Positions 29,701-44,700 of a DNA stretch of 64,000 nucleotides are shown one piece after another. The notes beneath the pieces are model-generated. The model had not been told where the DNA came from. It did not search any database and saw only the letters and a program-made list of their open reading frames with translations. The DNA comes from Rhodobacter flavimaris. Its GTDB lineage: Bacteria; Pseudomonadota; Alphaproteobacteria; Rhodobacterales; Rhodobacteraceae. Each line of letters opens with the position of its first letter. Position 1 is the stretch's first letter. Position numbers and translations under genes: made by a program. Location of the stretch: contig NZ_JAJUOS010000009.1 in assembly GCF_021378075.1 (NCBI RefSeq), positions 123,233 to 187,232 on the forward strand, in the 5' to 3' direction.

Positions 29701-32700
29701 CACCTTCTTTGGCGAGACGGTGCAGTTGACGCAGACCACGAACCTGCGCCCGCTGACGGCCGATCTTGCCTCGCCGCTCAATGGTCAGATCGTCGATCTC
29801 GACGGGCTGACCTATATCGACGTTACCTTCAATAACGTGAACCGCTTCGAGAGCGATCTCTACCCGATGGGGATCGACCCGACATCGATCACCGATATCG
29901 ACCCGGAGTTCATCATCTATGCGAATTACGGCGGGTCCGAGAATGTCGCCATCCAGGTGAACGGCGCGGGCACCGCGGTCGAAGGCGCGGCGCGGCCGAC
30001 CTTCCGCTACCAGATCACCACGCCCGCCAGCCTGCCTGCCAACGTGACCTATGAGGTCCAGTTCCTTGCCAATTCCTGGCGCGACGGTTTGGGTGCGCAG
30101 GGCGCCGCCGAGTACGAACGTTTCACCGTTCGCGCGACGCCTGCGGCAAACATCAGCCAGCTGGTTGCGACCACCGAGCCCGACGCCGCGCCGTCGGTCG
30201 AACTGGCCTCGCCCTTTAATGGCGCGGTGATCGACAAGTCGATGCTGAACTCGAAGGGCTATATCGAGGTCCGCTTCGTGCTGCCCAATGGCGAAGCACT
30301 CGATTACACCACCATCGATGGCGACGAGATCCGGCTTGAAGGCTCGGGCACCACCAACGTCAACCCGCTCTTCAACAGTGCGTACAAGTTCGACGTCAAG
30401 AAGATCAACAACACGACGTTCCGCTACTACATCTACGCCAAGGCCGCGACGACCTCGAGCAGCAGCACCGTGCAGGTGCCGACCTCGCAGGCGACCTCGC
30501 CCTCGAACGGTGCCTTCGGGGTGGGGGATGTGCGCGTCGTCTTCGTCGCCGGGGCGTGGAAATACACCGACGAGCAAGGCGCCTCGCATTTCTTCGGCGG
30601 CGTGGACAGCTACACCCCGACCAGCTCCAGCACGATCGCGCCGGCGGCCTATTCGCAGACCTTCAAGGTCGAGGAGCTGCCCGCCGGTCAGGCCGCGACG
30701 CCGATCAAGATCGGTCCGGTGTCGATCCTGTCGCCCACGCTCGGCATCAGCAAGCTTGGCTTCAAGGATGGCCAGCTGGTGATCACCATCGGTATCGGCG
30801 CCGAGAGCGCCTCGCTGGCCTTCGGTGGTGCAACGCAGGGCGCAAACGGCACGCAGACCAACACCGGCGGCACGCAGATCACCATCACCAACCTGCTGGT
30901 CAAGTTTGACATCGGCATCCGCGTGCTCGACCTGATTACGGGCGACGGAGTCGATCCGCTGGTCTCGCCGACCGGCAAGTGGTCGATCTCGGCCGACCGT
31001 ATCGTCGGGACCATCCCGAATGTCGTGACGCTTGAGGCCTCGAACATCCTGATCACCTACGATCCGGCCTATGACCCGGCAACGGGGGCCGATCCGACGG
31101 CCCCGACCGGCGCAGGTCAGAAGCTGGTGGAAATCGACACGATCAAGGTTACCTTCCCGAAATTTGGCATCGCGGGCCAGATCACGCGGCTGGGCCAGAT
31201 CGCCGGCCTGACGATCTACGACAACGGCTTCCGTATCGGCCAGGGCGAGCTGATCTATTCCGGCACCGGCGCGACCTCGGGTTCGGGCGCGCAGACGGTC
31301 GAGCGCAGCGATGGCGGCACGGGCAAGATCAAGTTCGGCTCGATCCTGGAGTTCGACGACCTTCGGATCGGTGTTGAGAACTTCTCGCTGATCTTCGGTC
31401 AGGAGGTGGACTTCGACGGCCTGATCTACATTGGTTCGGGTGGCGCCACCTTCGCGCCTGGCAAGGCGGTCAATGCCAAGGTGACCGACCGCGTCTCGGG
31501 CGAGGCGGTGACCGACACCATCGCCATCAAGGCTGGCCTGACCTTCACCAATGGCGAGGTTGACGGGTTTATCTTCGAGCTTGACACCTTCGAGATCAAC
31601 ATCGGCTCGGTGCTCAAGCTCAAGGGGGTCGATTTCCAGCTCGACACGGGTGCGGCCGATGACGAGGAACTGATCAGCTTCGCCTCGATCGGTGCCGAGT
31701 TGCGCATCGGCTCGCTCCAGCTCTCGGGCGAGGCGCGCCAGTTCGCCTTCCTGGGCGATGGCACCTTCGTGACGAAGCAGGGCTTTGGTGTCTTCATTGG
31801 CGTGGGCTCGGCTACGGGCGCGAGCTTTAAATGGCCCAGCTGGCTCCCGATCCGGATCACCGAGATTGGCATCCAGTGGCCGGATATCCAGGCCGACCCG
31901 TCCGATTTCGTCCTGACCTTGTCGGCTGCGATCACCGGTTTGCAGGGCTATGACGGGCTGACCTTCGAGGGCACAGTCGAGGGCATTCGCATCGATGTCG
32001 GCCTGTTGCTGGCCGGGCAATTCCCGATCATCGGGATTGACTCGCTCGGTGTGAAAGTCGGTGGCAAGGCCTTCGGCGGCGAGATCACGGGCGCACTGAT
32101 CGGCGGCATCATCCGGATCGGCGACAACGATCAGCCGCTTTCGACCTTCGATCTGACCAGCCACGTCAAGGACCGCATCTTCTTCATGGGGGTCGAGGCC
32201 GGGTTCTCGATGGCCGGTGTGGGTGGGTTCACGATCCGCTTTGCCCTGTCCGAGCTTGGCCCGCTGGGTGTCCTCGTTTCGGCCTCGGTGCCCGGCGGGA
32301 TCGTGCTTGAGCCGAACTCGGGCCTTGCGATCAACGACTTCACCGGCGGCGTGGATTTCTTCAAGTCGCTGCCCGACATCACCGACCCCGACCAGCTTGA
32401 GGGCCCGGATTTCGCGCTGCCGCTGAATGTCTCGGTCGCTGACTGGCTCGACTCCGTGCAAGCGCAGGTCGTGCGTCAGTATCTCGCGATCCAGGGTGGT
32501 TCGGCCATCGGCGGCGGGTTCCTGGCGGCCTTCACCTCGCCCATGATCATCACCGGTTCGGCCAAGATCTACACGATTTACGCCTCCCAAGCGGTGTTCA
32601 ACGGGCAGGTCACGATCAAGATTTCGACCGACGGCAAGATCCTGGTGATCGGACAGCTGAACTTCGCTGCCGACAACCTGTCGCTGTCCGCACGGCTTTA

Positions 32701-35700
32701 CGCGAACCTGTCCAAGATCGCCTCGGGCGAGGCCACGATCCTGCTGCTCGTGAAGGTTCCCGATCAGCTCGATCTGCTCAAGATCAAGGGCTCGCTGCAA
32801 TTCGGCTTCAAGGATATCCTGGGCGAGGCCACGCAATTCGCCGTGGTTGAGGAGCAATCCGCCACGCCCACGCAGCGTCTGGCCAGCCCGGCTGACGGCG
32901 CTGTCACTGGTATCGGCAACTTCAACAACCGTGCCTATGTCGATATCACCTTCCCGACCATCGCGGGGGCGACGATCGACGCGGCCTCGATCCTTGACCT
33001 GTCGCCCGAGATCACGGTGACCGGCGGCAGCCTCGTGCTCGATACCTCGCAGGCAGCAGTGCATGTCTCGGGCAATACCTACCGCTTCTGGCTGATCGGT
33101 GGCACGGTCGGCGGCTTTACCTACGAGTTCATCTACCAGTCCTGGTATTATGCCGAGACCTCGACCAACGACACGGTCTACTCACCCGTTGGCGGCGATG
33201 ATGACAACACGACACCCGCCACCGTCACGCCCGTTGCCGGGCCCTGGCTCGACATCAAGTTCATCGCCGAGCTTGGCGGCGAGATTACCGCCGAGACGCT
33301 GGCGGCCATCGCGACCAATCTGGTGGCGCCCTTCAAGCTGTGGAACGACGAGGGTGACGAGATTTCGATCATCGGGGCGATCTCGATGGGTGACGGGCGG
33401 ATCCGCTACTTCATCGACACGAGCGATTCCGATCTCGATAACGGCAAGCTGGCGGTCGGCGATTACACCGTTGAATTCGTCGCCGGAACCTGGGCGAATG
33501 GCACCAGCCAGACCACCGGAACGAACGCAAAGACCGCTGACGCGCTCTTCTCGATTGTCACTCCGACCGCGGAACTTGGCGCGCCTTACAGCGCCACGCA
33601 GAACGGCTATACCGTCGATGTGAATGTCGCCAACGACAACCAGTCGATCCTGCTGAACTTCAAGTCGGCAGGCGGGGTGGCGCTTGATTACGGCGCGATC
33701 CTCGATGCGGATGCCGAGTTCACGCTGCATTCTTCGACGCTTGCCGGGGCGGTGGCGGGCAACGCGATCGCTGTTTCGGCCACGCCGGTGCCGGTCCTGA
33801 TGTTCATCAATGATGACGGTCAGGCTGAACTCAAGACGCTCAAGCTTGATGCCGAGGGGCGTGTCGTCGCCTCCGACAGTGCCGATGCGGTTAGCGATCT
33901 GCCGACTTACGACCCGATCAACGATGCTGCGGGGACGAAGTTGCTGCTGGAGCTGCTGACCCGCGAGGGGATCACCCAGTTCCGGTATGACATCACGGCC
34001 GCCAATTTCGACTTTGCTCCGAACACCTATGCGATCCTGTTCACCGGGGCTTGGGTGGATGCGGCGGGCAATGCGGGCGCGACCGAGGGCTTCGAGATCG
34101 TGGTCGAGGGCGCGACCGCGACGATGGTCGATCCTGGCGCGGGCGGTGCGATCGACGTCAATGTGCTGAAACTGCGCAACTACATCGACATCGCCTTCCC
34201 GACGCTGGCGACCGGCTTCATTTACGATGCAGCCTCGATCACCGATGGCGGGGCAGAGTTCGTTCTGTCGGGCGACGGTCTTGGCACCATCCGCATCGAC
34301 GACGGCGTGGCGCCGGAGCGCGTCGGCGGCACCGATGACGCGCCGATCTATCGCTATTGGCTGACGGGCGAGTTCGACAACACCAAGACCTATGCCGATC
34401 TGACGGTGACGCCGGTTCAAGACGGCTGGTCGGTGCGCTATGCCAGCAATAGCGGCGCGGGTCTGCCGGGCCTTGAGGCCAACGGAACCGCTACGAGCGC
34501 GACCGGTGATGTCTCGATCAGCATCACGGAATCGACCGTCGAGATCACCTTCACCAATATCCCGGCGGGTTACACGCTCGACACGGCGTCGGTGCTCGAT
34601 CTGCTGAATGAATTCTCGATTGCCACTACGACAAGCGAGACGAACCGTCTGACCGGCGGCACCTTCCTTGTGCAACTGACGGACGGGGCTAAGCCCGCTC
34701 TGCTTCAGAACGATCCGAACGACCCGACCGATGTAACCTTCGTTTATTCGCTTCAGGTCCTGACCGTTCAGAGCGGGGCCGACCCGGCTGTGCTGACGGG
34801 CGATCTGCTGCCGCAGGACATCACGCTGAGCTTCGACCGCACCAGCATCTCGTTCCTGCCTGACACGATGCCCGATGCATCGGATATGAAGATCAAGACC
34901 TGGAACGGTTCTGCCTATGTCGATGCGAGCGGCACGCTGCCGGGGGCGCGGACCTATTTCGACATCGCCGTGCATGCGGCCTATGGCGAGACGATCTCGG
35001 ACGATCTGGCGATTGGCGATTTCACCATCGCTGGCCTGACCGTGACGCAGCTGCTTGAGATGAATGGTGTGATCCGCGTCTTTGCCGATGGCTCGCTCGG
35101 GATCGGCGATGCAACGGTTCTGATCGCGGCGAACAGCTTCGGCGGCACTGCGAAGAACCGCGCCCAGACCCTCGGCTTTACCGTTTCGGGGCCGCAGGGC
35201 GATCTGGTTTCGCCGACGGATGAGGGCAGCACGGGCCTCGGCTCGGTCAACAACCGCGGCTATGTCGACCTGAGCTTCGAGCGGCCCGCAGGCGGCGCGC
35301 TCGATATCGGCTCGATCATCGACCTCGCGCCGGAGTTCGTCTTTGTCGGTGGGTCGGGTGGCATTGCCTTCGACGCAAGCATCGCGCCCGAGTGGCTGAA
35401 CCCCGACGCGACCAGCGGCAACTACGTCTTCCGCTACTTCACCATCGGCACCTATTCCGCTGGCACCACGATCGAGCGGATTGCGACCTACGAAGGCGAG
35501 GCTACCGTGCTGCGCGCCGATGGCACGGCCGATAGCGCGACCGGGCCCGTCAGCTTCACTCAGGGCACGCTGTCCACCGCCTATATCGACGTGCGCTACA
35601 CGCCGACCTATGGCGACGAGATCGACTTTGGCACGACACTCGGCGATGAGATCAGCTTTGCGGGCGCGGGTGCGAACGGGGTCACGGTCGCCTCGGCGTT

Positions 35701-38700
35701 GATCGTCGGCGACGGCCTGACCGTGCGCTATTTCCTCAGCGGCAAGTTCACCGCGGGTGAGATTGAGGTCAGCTATACCCAGGGCAGCTTCGGGTCGGGC
35801 AGCTATGTGAACGATGCCAAGACCCAGAGCTTCAGCCTGGTCGAACTGGGCGCAAGTGTCGTCGATCCGATCAATGGCGGCACGGTGGGGCAGGCGCCGC
35901 TCAATGAGCGCGGCTATATCGACGTGACCTTCGATCTGCCCGATTATGCCAGCGGGATCGATATCGACAGCGTCACCGACGAGGGCGCCGAGATAATCCT
36001 GACCGCCACCGGCTACACGATCACTATAGACGACAGCCAGAGCCCGTTCTACATGGGCGAGGATGCCAACGGCAACCCGATCTTCCGCATCTGGTATCTG
36101 GGAGATTTCGCGGGCTCGAACCTCAACAACAATGTCTCGGTCGAGTTCATCTCGGGCAGCTTCGACTGGCTGGGCACCGACGGCGGCACGATCAAGGCGA
36201 TCACCGCCACCAACTCCGAAGACCTGGTGGCGACCTCGGGCGCAATCAACGGGCAGAACGGCAACTTCTCCTATGTCGCTCTGTCGCTCGGCTCCAGCCA
36301 GACGCTGTCGCTCTCCTCGCTCGCCAAGACGGATTTCACGCTCAAGGACGTGGATGGCAATTCGATCACCATCACCAACCTCTTCGCGCGCGGTCCCCCA
36401 GGCGAGTACGCGGTAACATTTGATTCCGCCGATGCCGCTGTCGGCGATACGCTCACTCTTTCCTATGCCGCGGGTCAATGGACCTATGGCGCAACTGCAT
36501 CGCAAGCCGCCGCGCCGACCACGCTTTCGGTCAAGGCTACCGATACCTCCTCCTACATCGATATCCGCTTCGAAACGCTCGGCTCCGACGCGCTCTATGC
36601 GATTGACGCTGCCACGATCAACGGGGACGAGTTCACCCTGGGCGGTGCAGGGGCCGCCGGCGTCACCCTGCTGAACGTGACGCCCACCGATCTCGGCGAT
36701 GGCACCTTCCGCTACTATGTCTCGCGCAGCTTCGACGTCGGCACGGTCACGGTGACCTTCAATGCCGGGTCCTGGGCCGACCTGCAGGGCAATGAAGGCG
36801 GCGCCAGCACCCAGAGCTTCCGTGTCATCGACCAGATGCAAAGCGGCGGCACCCCGGCCGAGGACGCCGATCCGGCCACCACCCGCGTCTTCTTCATCCG
36901 CATCACCGGTTCGATCACGCTGAACTCGGCCGGGATCGCGGACGAGCCGCTGATCGAGCTGCGTGCCCAGGCCGAATTGACCTTCGGCGATTACATCAAG
37001 GCCGACGGCTCGACCGTGTTCCGCTTCGCGCTTGAAGCGTCGGGCACGATGACGGTTTACAAGCTGGGCAATATCGGCTCGGCTGCCGCGCGCTTCGTGA
37101 TGGAGACGGGTGGCCTGTCGAGCGGCCTGCCGCAGTTCTGGGGCGTGGCGACGATCCAGCCGAACTTCACCGCGCTCAAGCAGTTCGGCGTCCATGTCGA
37201 GGGCGTGGCGACGCTGATGATCAACATGTCCGGTGAGGACAAGATCGAGACGCTCTCGCTTGAAGGTGTTCCGGGCGATCAGCTGACCCGCACCGATGGC
37301 GGCGTGGATGACACGGTTGACACCAGCACCCTTGGCCTGAGCACCTCGGCCTTCTACACCAAGTCGACCGCTAATGCCGCCACGATCTCGGCCTTTTCCC
37401 AGTTCGGCGTGACGCTGAGCGCCGAGGCCCAGGTCGAGATGACGCTGAACCTCTCGGCTCGTACCCAGTGGCGCGTGACGGACGGCGGCAAGATCTACTT
37501 CATCGAGAGTGTGAACGGCACGGCCAAGTTCTACTCCGAGGATCAGACCTACGAACTGACCCGCAATTCGGTCGTCTTCTACGTCGCGGGCGAAATGCAG
37601 CTAACCGCGCCCGGTGACGACCCCGACGCGGGCGACACGGTCTATGCCTCGCTTTCCGGGGCGTTCTACCTCAAGATTTCGGCCGAAAGCACCGAGGTCT
37701 TCGTCGCTGCCGATGTAAACGTCGTGGGCCTGATCGAGGGCCGAGCGCTTGGTGTGCTGATCATCAACTACGGCAACAACTCGGGCAAGAATCCGGGTAT
37801 CGCCGGCAACCTGTCGGTCGATATCAGCCTTAACGATGTCGATGACGCCGATGGTTCCTCGTCGGCCGAGCAGAATGCTGGCAGCTTCGGCGCGATCGCA
37901 TCCAGCATCTTCCGGTTCGAGGCGACGGTTTCGCTGGTCTTCAATACGACCAAGCAGGATCAGGTCTTCGAGGTGCCCGATGCCCTCGTGCCGTTCTTGC
38001 CGTCGGATGTGCCGACCAGCATCACGATCTGGGGCGCTCCACCGAATATCGGCGATAACGAGCAGCCCTCCGGCCAAGCTGATATCTATTTCGTCATCCA
38101 GATCAGCGGCTCGATCACGCTCTTCGATACGCTGACGCTGAACGGCTTCGTGCAGGTCAGTGTCGCGGGCACGGTGTTCACGATCCAGGGTTCGGTTTCC
38201 GGGCAGATCGCCAACTTCGGCGCGGTCGAGGGCACGCTCTACATGAGCGCCGATATCGACCCCGCCAGTGCGGGCGTCATGGGGCGTGCGACGCTGAACC
38301 TCGTGGGTGGGCTGGTCATACCGGGCGTCGTCGCCGGGGCAGGCGGCCTGTCTATCCTGCTCGAGTTCAGCTCCTACACCGGCACGCAAACGGTCCGCAC
38401 GATCATCACCCAGTCCGAGTATGACGCGGTCATCGCCGGCACCAACACCGACATCACCAATGTTGCACAGGCTGGCGACCTCTACCTGGGCGATCTGGAT
38501 ATCGAGAACGGTCTGCGGCTACGGGTCTCGGGTGTTCTCGTGATCTCGGACGTCATCGAGCTGACCGGCACCTTTGTCTTCGAGTTGCGCGGCGCGCCGA
38601 GCTTCGAGCTGATCGCGACGCTTGATGTGCAAGCGCGCCTGATCGGCGTCGCCTCGTTCCAGCTGACCGGCGCGCTGGTCATCTCGGATGGCGGTCTGGT

Positions 38701-41700
38701 GATTTACGCCGAGATCTCGCTCGACTTCGGGATCGGACCGGGCGCCGAGGGCAGCAAGCCGCTGCAGATCACCGGTGCCGCGACGTTCCAGCTCAATACG
38801 TTCTCGACGTCGCGCACGATCTCGATCCAGAAGACCAACGCCCAGAACCAGCTTTATACCGAAAGCGTGACCGTCGCCTCGGGCTTCAGCCTCGAAATCG
38901 AGGGGCAGGTGAACTTCCTCGGTCTCGCGACTGCCTCGGGCCGGGTCTATATCGCCGTGCAGGCAAGCCAGTTCGTGATCGAGTTCGAGGTCATGTTCAC
39001 CCTTGGCGGCCTCAATGTGAGCGCGGCTGGCGGTGCGGCGCTTTACTTCGACAACAGCGGTAACCTCTTGGGCCTTGCCCTGCTGCTGGATGTCAGCATC
39101 AACGCCAATATCGCGCTGGTGATCGACATCGCGGCCAGCGGCAAGCTGATGCTGAACACGATGGGCAACAGCGTGACCCTTGCAGGGCGCCTGATCGCCG
39201 CTAACAGCTTTAAGATCTCTCTGACTGGCTCGGTCGAGTTCCTCAAGGTCCTCAAGTTCGATGCCTCCTTCACGATCACCGTGCAGAACAACGCCTGGGA
39301 GGTTTCGTTCTCTGCCAGCATGGACTTCTTCGGCCTGGCAACCATGAGCGTGACCGGCTGGTTCAATTCCGAAGGCTTCTTCGACTTCTCGCTCAGCGGA
39401 CGGCTGGTGCTGGGCTCCGACAGCTTCGGGCTGAGCGGCAACTTCTCGATCCGCGTCTATTATCTCAAGGTGAACAACGTCTACACACTGGGGGTTTCGG
39501 GATCGGCCTCGGTGTCGCTGCGCGCCTTCGACATCAGCTGGGCGACGGTCTCGGTCAGCTTCTCGGCCACCGCCACGGGTGTCGGCCGCGTGCCGATCGT
39601 CATCTCCGCCAGCGCCAGTGTGAAGATCCTGTTCGTCAAGATCTCGGTGAGCATGTCCTTCACCGTGGGCTATGTCGAATTCCCGCGGCCGATCTACTTG
39701 GCGGGCGATCAGAGCGGGGCAAACATCAACGGAACCCTGACTGACTGGACCGACTCTTCTCGTGTCCTGGTCCTCAACATGGGTGCTAACAACCTCGACC
39801 GCGGCGTTGGCGACGCTGCCATCGGCGAGACCTATATCATCGAGGCGGTCGAGCCTGCGGTGAATGGCCTCCAGACGATCCGCGTCATCTATTCGGGCCG
39901 CGAGCAGATCTTTGCCCATGTGCAGGAGATCCGCGGTAATGGCGGCAGTGGTGACGATCTGCTTGTCGTGCGCGATGGAGTCGCGGTGCCGGTCTACTTT
40001 GAGGGCGGTAACGGTCTCGATACCCTGTCCTACGAGGGTGATGGCCAGGTCTTCGTCAACACGATCAGCTCCAGTAGCGACCTCGGCGATCAGATCACCA
40101 TCGGGGACGGCGTCCTTGCCGGTTCGGTGGTCAAGGGCACGACGGCGGATGACCGCATCGTGTCCTACTCGGGCGTCGCGATCATGCTCTACGGTCTGGG
40201 CGGTGATGACGTCATCATCCAGAACGGCAGCGGTATCGCCACGATCCATGGCGGCAACGGCAATGACCGCCTGATCGGCGGCTCGGCTGCCGACATCATC
40301 TATGGCGATAACGACAACGACGAGATCGATGGGCGCGACGGCGCCAACCAGATCTTTGGTGGCAGCGGCGACGACCGGATATTCCGCAACCTGGCCTCCT
40401 CGGGCGTCGAGGTGATCGATGGCGGTGGCGGTACCGGAGATACCGTGCTGCTCTATGGCACCCCCAAGGTCGATCTGGTGACCGTTGATGAGGACCCGTC
40501 GAATACCAGCAAGCTGCGTGCCCGCGATGCCGACGGCTCGGGTTTTGTGGCCAGCGGGGTCGAGGCGCTGACGATCCACCTGCTGGGCGGGGCCGATACG
40601 CTGACCATCGAACCGCTCGCCCATACCGCGCTGGCAACACTGCGTATCGACGACGATCTGGTGGTCGAATCCGCCGATCCGGCGCGGGATGTGGCCGAGA
40701 TCGACGGCGCCAGCGACAATGCGGCCGACGCGGTCGTGATCAACGGCACCAGCGGCGCAGACAGCTTCACCTTCGCGCCCGGCACCCCGGCCACGCAGGA
40801 ATTCGAGCTGACCATCGTGTGGTCCACTGCGACGACGCCCTCCTCTGTGCGCGTGATCTTCGACGATACCGTGCGCGCGAAGGGCGATACGCTGCGCGTC
40901 GCCAGCGGCGGTGCGGGCGACACGATCGACGCGCATGCGTTGACCAACGACCTGATCGCGCTGACACTCGCGGGCGAGGCGGGCAACGACCGGCTGATCG
41001 GTTCGCCCTTCAACGACGTGATCGATGGCGGCGCGGGCTCGGACACCGTGACCGGCGGCGAGGGCCTTGATACCTTCCTCGACACCGACGAGTCCAACGA
41101 GACCGACATCCTGATCGAGACCTTCTCGGGCGAGGATATGGGGCTTTACGAGAACCTCTTCCTGGTCGGCAAGGTGTTCCAGGCAGATGGCTCGACCGCC
41201 TATGCCTCGGGCACCTCGGCGGGTGCGATGGTGCCGGGCGACGGCGATCTGTGGAGCACTTCGGGCCTTGGCGCGGGTCAGACGACGGTCGAGTACCTGA
41301 ACGGGATCTTCGAAGAGGTCCGCCTGACGGGCGGGAACGGCGTCAACAATACCTTTGTCGTCAATGATCTGGGCGGCTCGGTGCGCGTGGGCACTACCGA
41401 CATCGCCGTGCGCGCTTTCGACGGGCATGTCATTCTCGACAACAAGGGCGCGAGCGATCAGGAGCATTACATCATCGCGGCGCCGGTCGGTTCGGCCTTC
41501 ACCGTTCAGATCAACGACACCGGCGCAAGCGATGCCGACAAGCTGGTTTACCTCGGCTCGGCCGGCGATGACTTCTTGCAGGTCGGCATCGGTCAGATCG
41601 TGGCCAAGAAGCTGACCGGCCCGGCGCAGGGCCAGCTGCGCGGTGCGGCCGCCGTCACGATCAACCATACCGGCATCAGCGTGATCGAGCTGGATACCCG

Positions 41701-44700
41701 CGCGGGGTCCGACGGCATCGCCATCACGGCCACGAATATTCCGGTCTATGTGAATACCGGCATCGGCGACGATGTGATCAACATCGGCTCGACCGCGCAG
41801 CCCGATCCGCTGGTAAGCACCACCGACGGCGTTCTGTCGGGCATCACCGCATTGATCCGGGTGGATGCCTATGACACCTATTCCGGCCTGACGCTGGTCG
41901 ATCGCGGCACCGATACGCTCAACATCGACGACAGCGGCAATTCGGGCGTGACCTCGGGCTCGATCGGTCTCGTCTCGCGTGCGGCACCCGAGGGCGAGGT
42001 CTTCGTGAGCGGCCTCACCGGCTCGGCCGCAGGCATCCTCTATGTCGGGCTCGAGCGCGTGAACGTCGACCAAGGTAACGGCGCGAACACGCTGCTGATC
42101 GACTCGACGGGCATGCGCGACGTGATGACGATCGAGACCCGCAACGGCGCCGACGTCATCACGCTTTACACGATGAACGGCCCGGTCACGATCGACACCG
42201 GAGCGGGCGCCGATGAGGTGACCGTAGGCGACGTGATCAGCGCTGATCTGGGCAATGAATACACGCTGAATGGCATCCTCTTCGGCTATCTCACGCTGAT
42301 CGCCGGCGATGGCGTTGGCGATAAGCTGCGTGTGTCGGACAACGGCGATACGGCACCCGATCAGGGCGGTTACCTGAGCGCGACCGAGATCGTCGGCCTC
42401 GGCATGACGCTTGGGGTGGTCTACAGTGGCTTCGAGGCGCTGCGTCTTGAGTTGAGTGACGGCAACAACGTCTTCCATGTGGCCGATACCCATGCGGGTG
42501 TCACCCGTCTGCACACTGGCGACGAGGTGCCGACCGGCGATGCGATCAACGATGTCCTGACCATCGAAAAGGTTAGCGGACGCACCTATGTCGACTTGGG
42601 CAATGGCAACGATATCGTTCAGGTCAATTACACCTCTGCGGGCGAGCAGACCTTCCTGAACGGCATCGCCGGGCAAGAGCTTGACCTTGATGGCGGCAGC
42701 GGCAGCGATCTTTATGAAATCGGCCTGGCGGGTGAGGGCAACTCGATCGTGCGGCTGCTTGACAGCGGCCTGCCGGCGGCTGGAATCGACCGCGCCGAGA
42801 TCAAGGGCACCAATGATGCGGATCTGTTCCTGTTCCGCGCCAACCATGACCGCGACATCGGCGTTGTGGCCGCGCTGCCGCTGGATGAGAACGGCGGTTA
42901 CGCGGGCGACGTGGTCGAGCGCGTCGAGTACACCACCGCCATCGACGCCGATCTGCGCGTCTTTGGCCGCGACGGCGATGATATCTTCGTCTTCGACGAC
43001 ACGCTCGCGGGCGTCGAAGCCTTCGGCGACGACGGTGACGACACCTTCCAGATCGGCCAACTCTTCGCCTCGGCCCGCGATGAGGCCAACCCCTATAACG
43101 GCCTGACCGGTATCGATTATTACGAGACGACGCAGGTCACACTCGGCTTCCTGTCGAATGGCGTGAGCTACAACACCACGCTGCATGGCGGCGACGGCCA
43201 GGACAACTTCACCGTCTATTCCAACAAGGCCGAGCTGTTCCTGTTCGGCGATGCCGATGATGACACCTTCCAGGTCCGCTCCTTCGTGCGCGTCGATCCG
43301 GCCGATCCGGCCGCGCCCTACACCAATATCAACGGCGGGCAGGGCGCTGACTTCATCGAATATGCGGTGAACGCGCCGGTGCGGATCGACGGCGGCGATG
43401 GTTTCGATACGATGACCGTAATCGGCACCGAGATGGGCGACGACTACGTCATCACCGAGAATGGCGTCTTTGGCGGCGGCCTCTACATCACCTACACGGG
43501 GATGGAGAAACTGGTCGTCGATGCGCTGCAGGGCAACGACACCTTCTTCATCCAGAGCACCTCGGAAAGTGTTCTGCTGGAGATCGTCGGCGGCCTCGGC
43601 TCGGATAGCGTGAATGTCGGCGGCTCGGATCTGGACGGCGTGACCACGGGCGGTGCGATCACCGTGGTGTCGAACGGCCTGAACGGTCACAGCGGCCTGA
43701 TCCAGACCACCGTCAGCAGCACCGATCCGCGCTACCTGGCCATCTGGGCCGAGGATGTCGTCTCGCAGATCAAGGATAACGACGCGCCCGATCTGGTCTT
43801 CTTCAATGCCTCGGGCATCCTGCGCGTGTTCGAGAACGCCACCGCCGACCCGACGATGACGATCAACACCTACGCCATCGCGCTCTCGAGCCGCCCGGAC
43901 GAGGATGTCTATGTCACCATCACGCCCACGCTGGGGACCGAGGGCGATGTGGCCGCCGGCGCCAAGGGCGTGCGCGTCAACGGCTCGTCTGCTGGTGTGA
44001 CGCTGGTCTTCACGCCCGACAATTGGGATCAGGCCCAGACCGTAACCGTCACCGCGATCAACGATCTGATCGCCGAGGGTCGCCAGACCGTCCTGCTTCG
44101 TCACACCGTCACCGAAGGCATCACCGCCGACGACGAACTCGGCTATGACGGGCTGGCGGTGCCGAGCGTCCTGGTCGATGTGATCGATGACGATGTCGCC
44201 GAACTGCTGATCTTCCCGGTCCACACGCTCAGCTCGGCTATCGATCTGGCGAACGAGACGATCGTTGCCGAGGCGCTGGCGCTGGCCGAGAATGACAGCT
44301 TTGCGGTCATGCTCAGCCGCGCACCGACGGGAACGGTCCAGGTGGGCTTCGCCGCGGATAGCAACGTGACCCTTTCGGGCACCTACCTCAAGACCGGCAC
44401 CGGTGGGTCACGCTATCTCGAATTCTCCGGTTCGAACTGGAATACCGCGCAGACCGTCGTGGTGACGGCGGCGAACGACACTCTGCACGAGGGCGTGCAT
44501 TACGCCCGGATCACGCCCACCATCTTCGCGGACACCCGCGATGCCTTCCTCGGCGTGACCTATGGCGATATCGCCACCGGGATTGCGGCGAATATCAATC
44601 GCGACATCAGCCAGCAGCGCTCGGCCGAGGTGCTTTACACCGGCTTCGACCTGACGATCCTGCGCGGTGATCTGACCGTGGCAGAAACCTATGTGCTGAC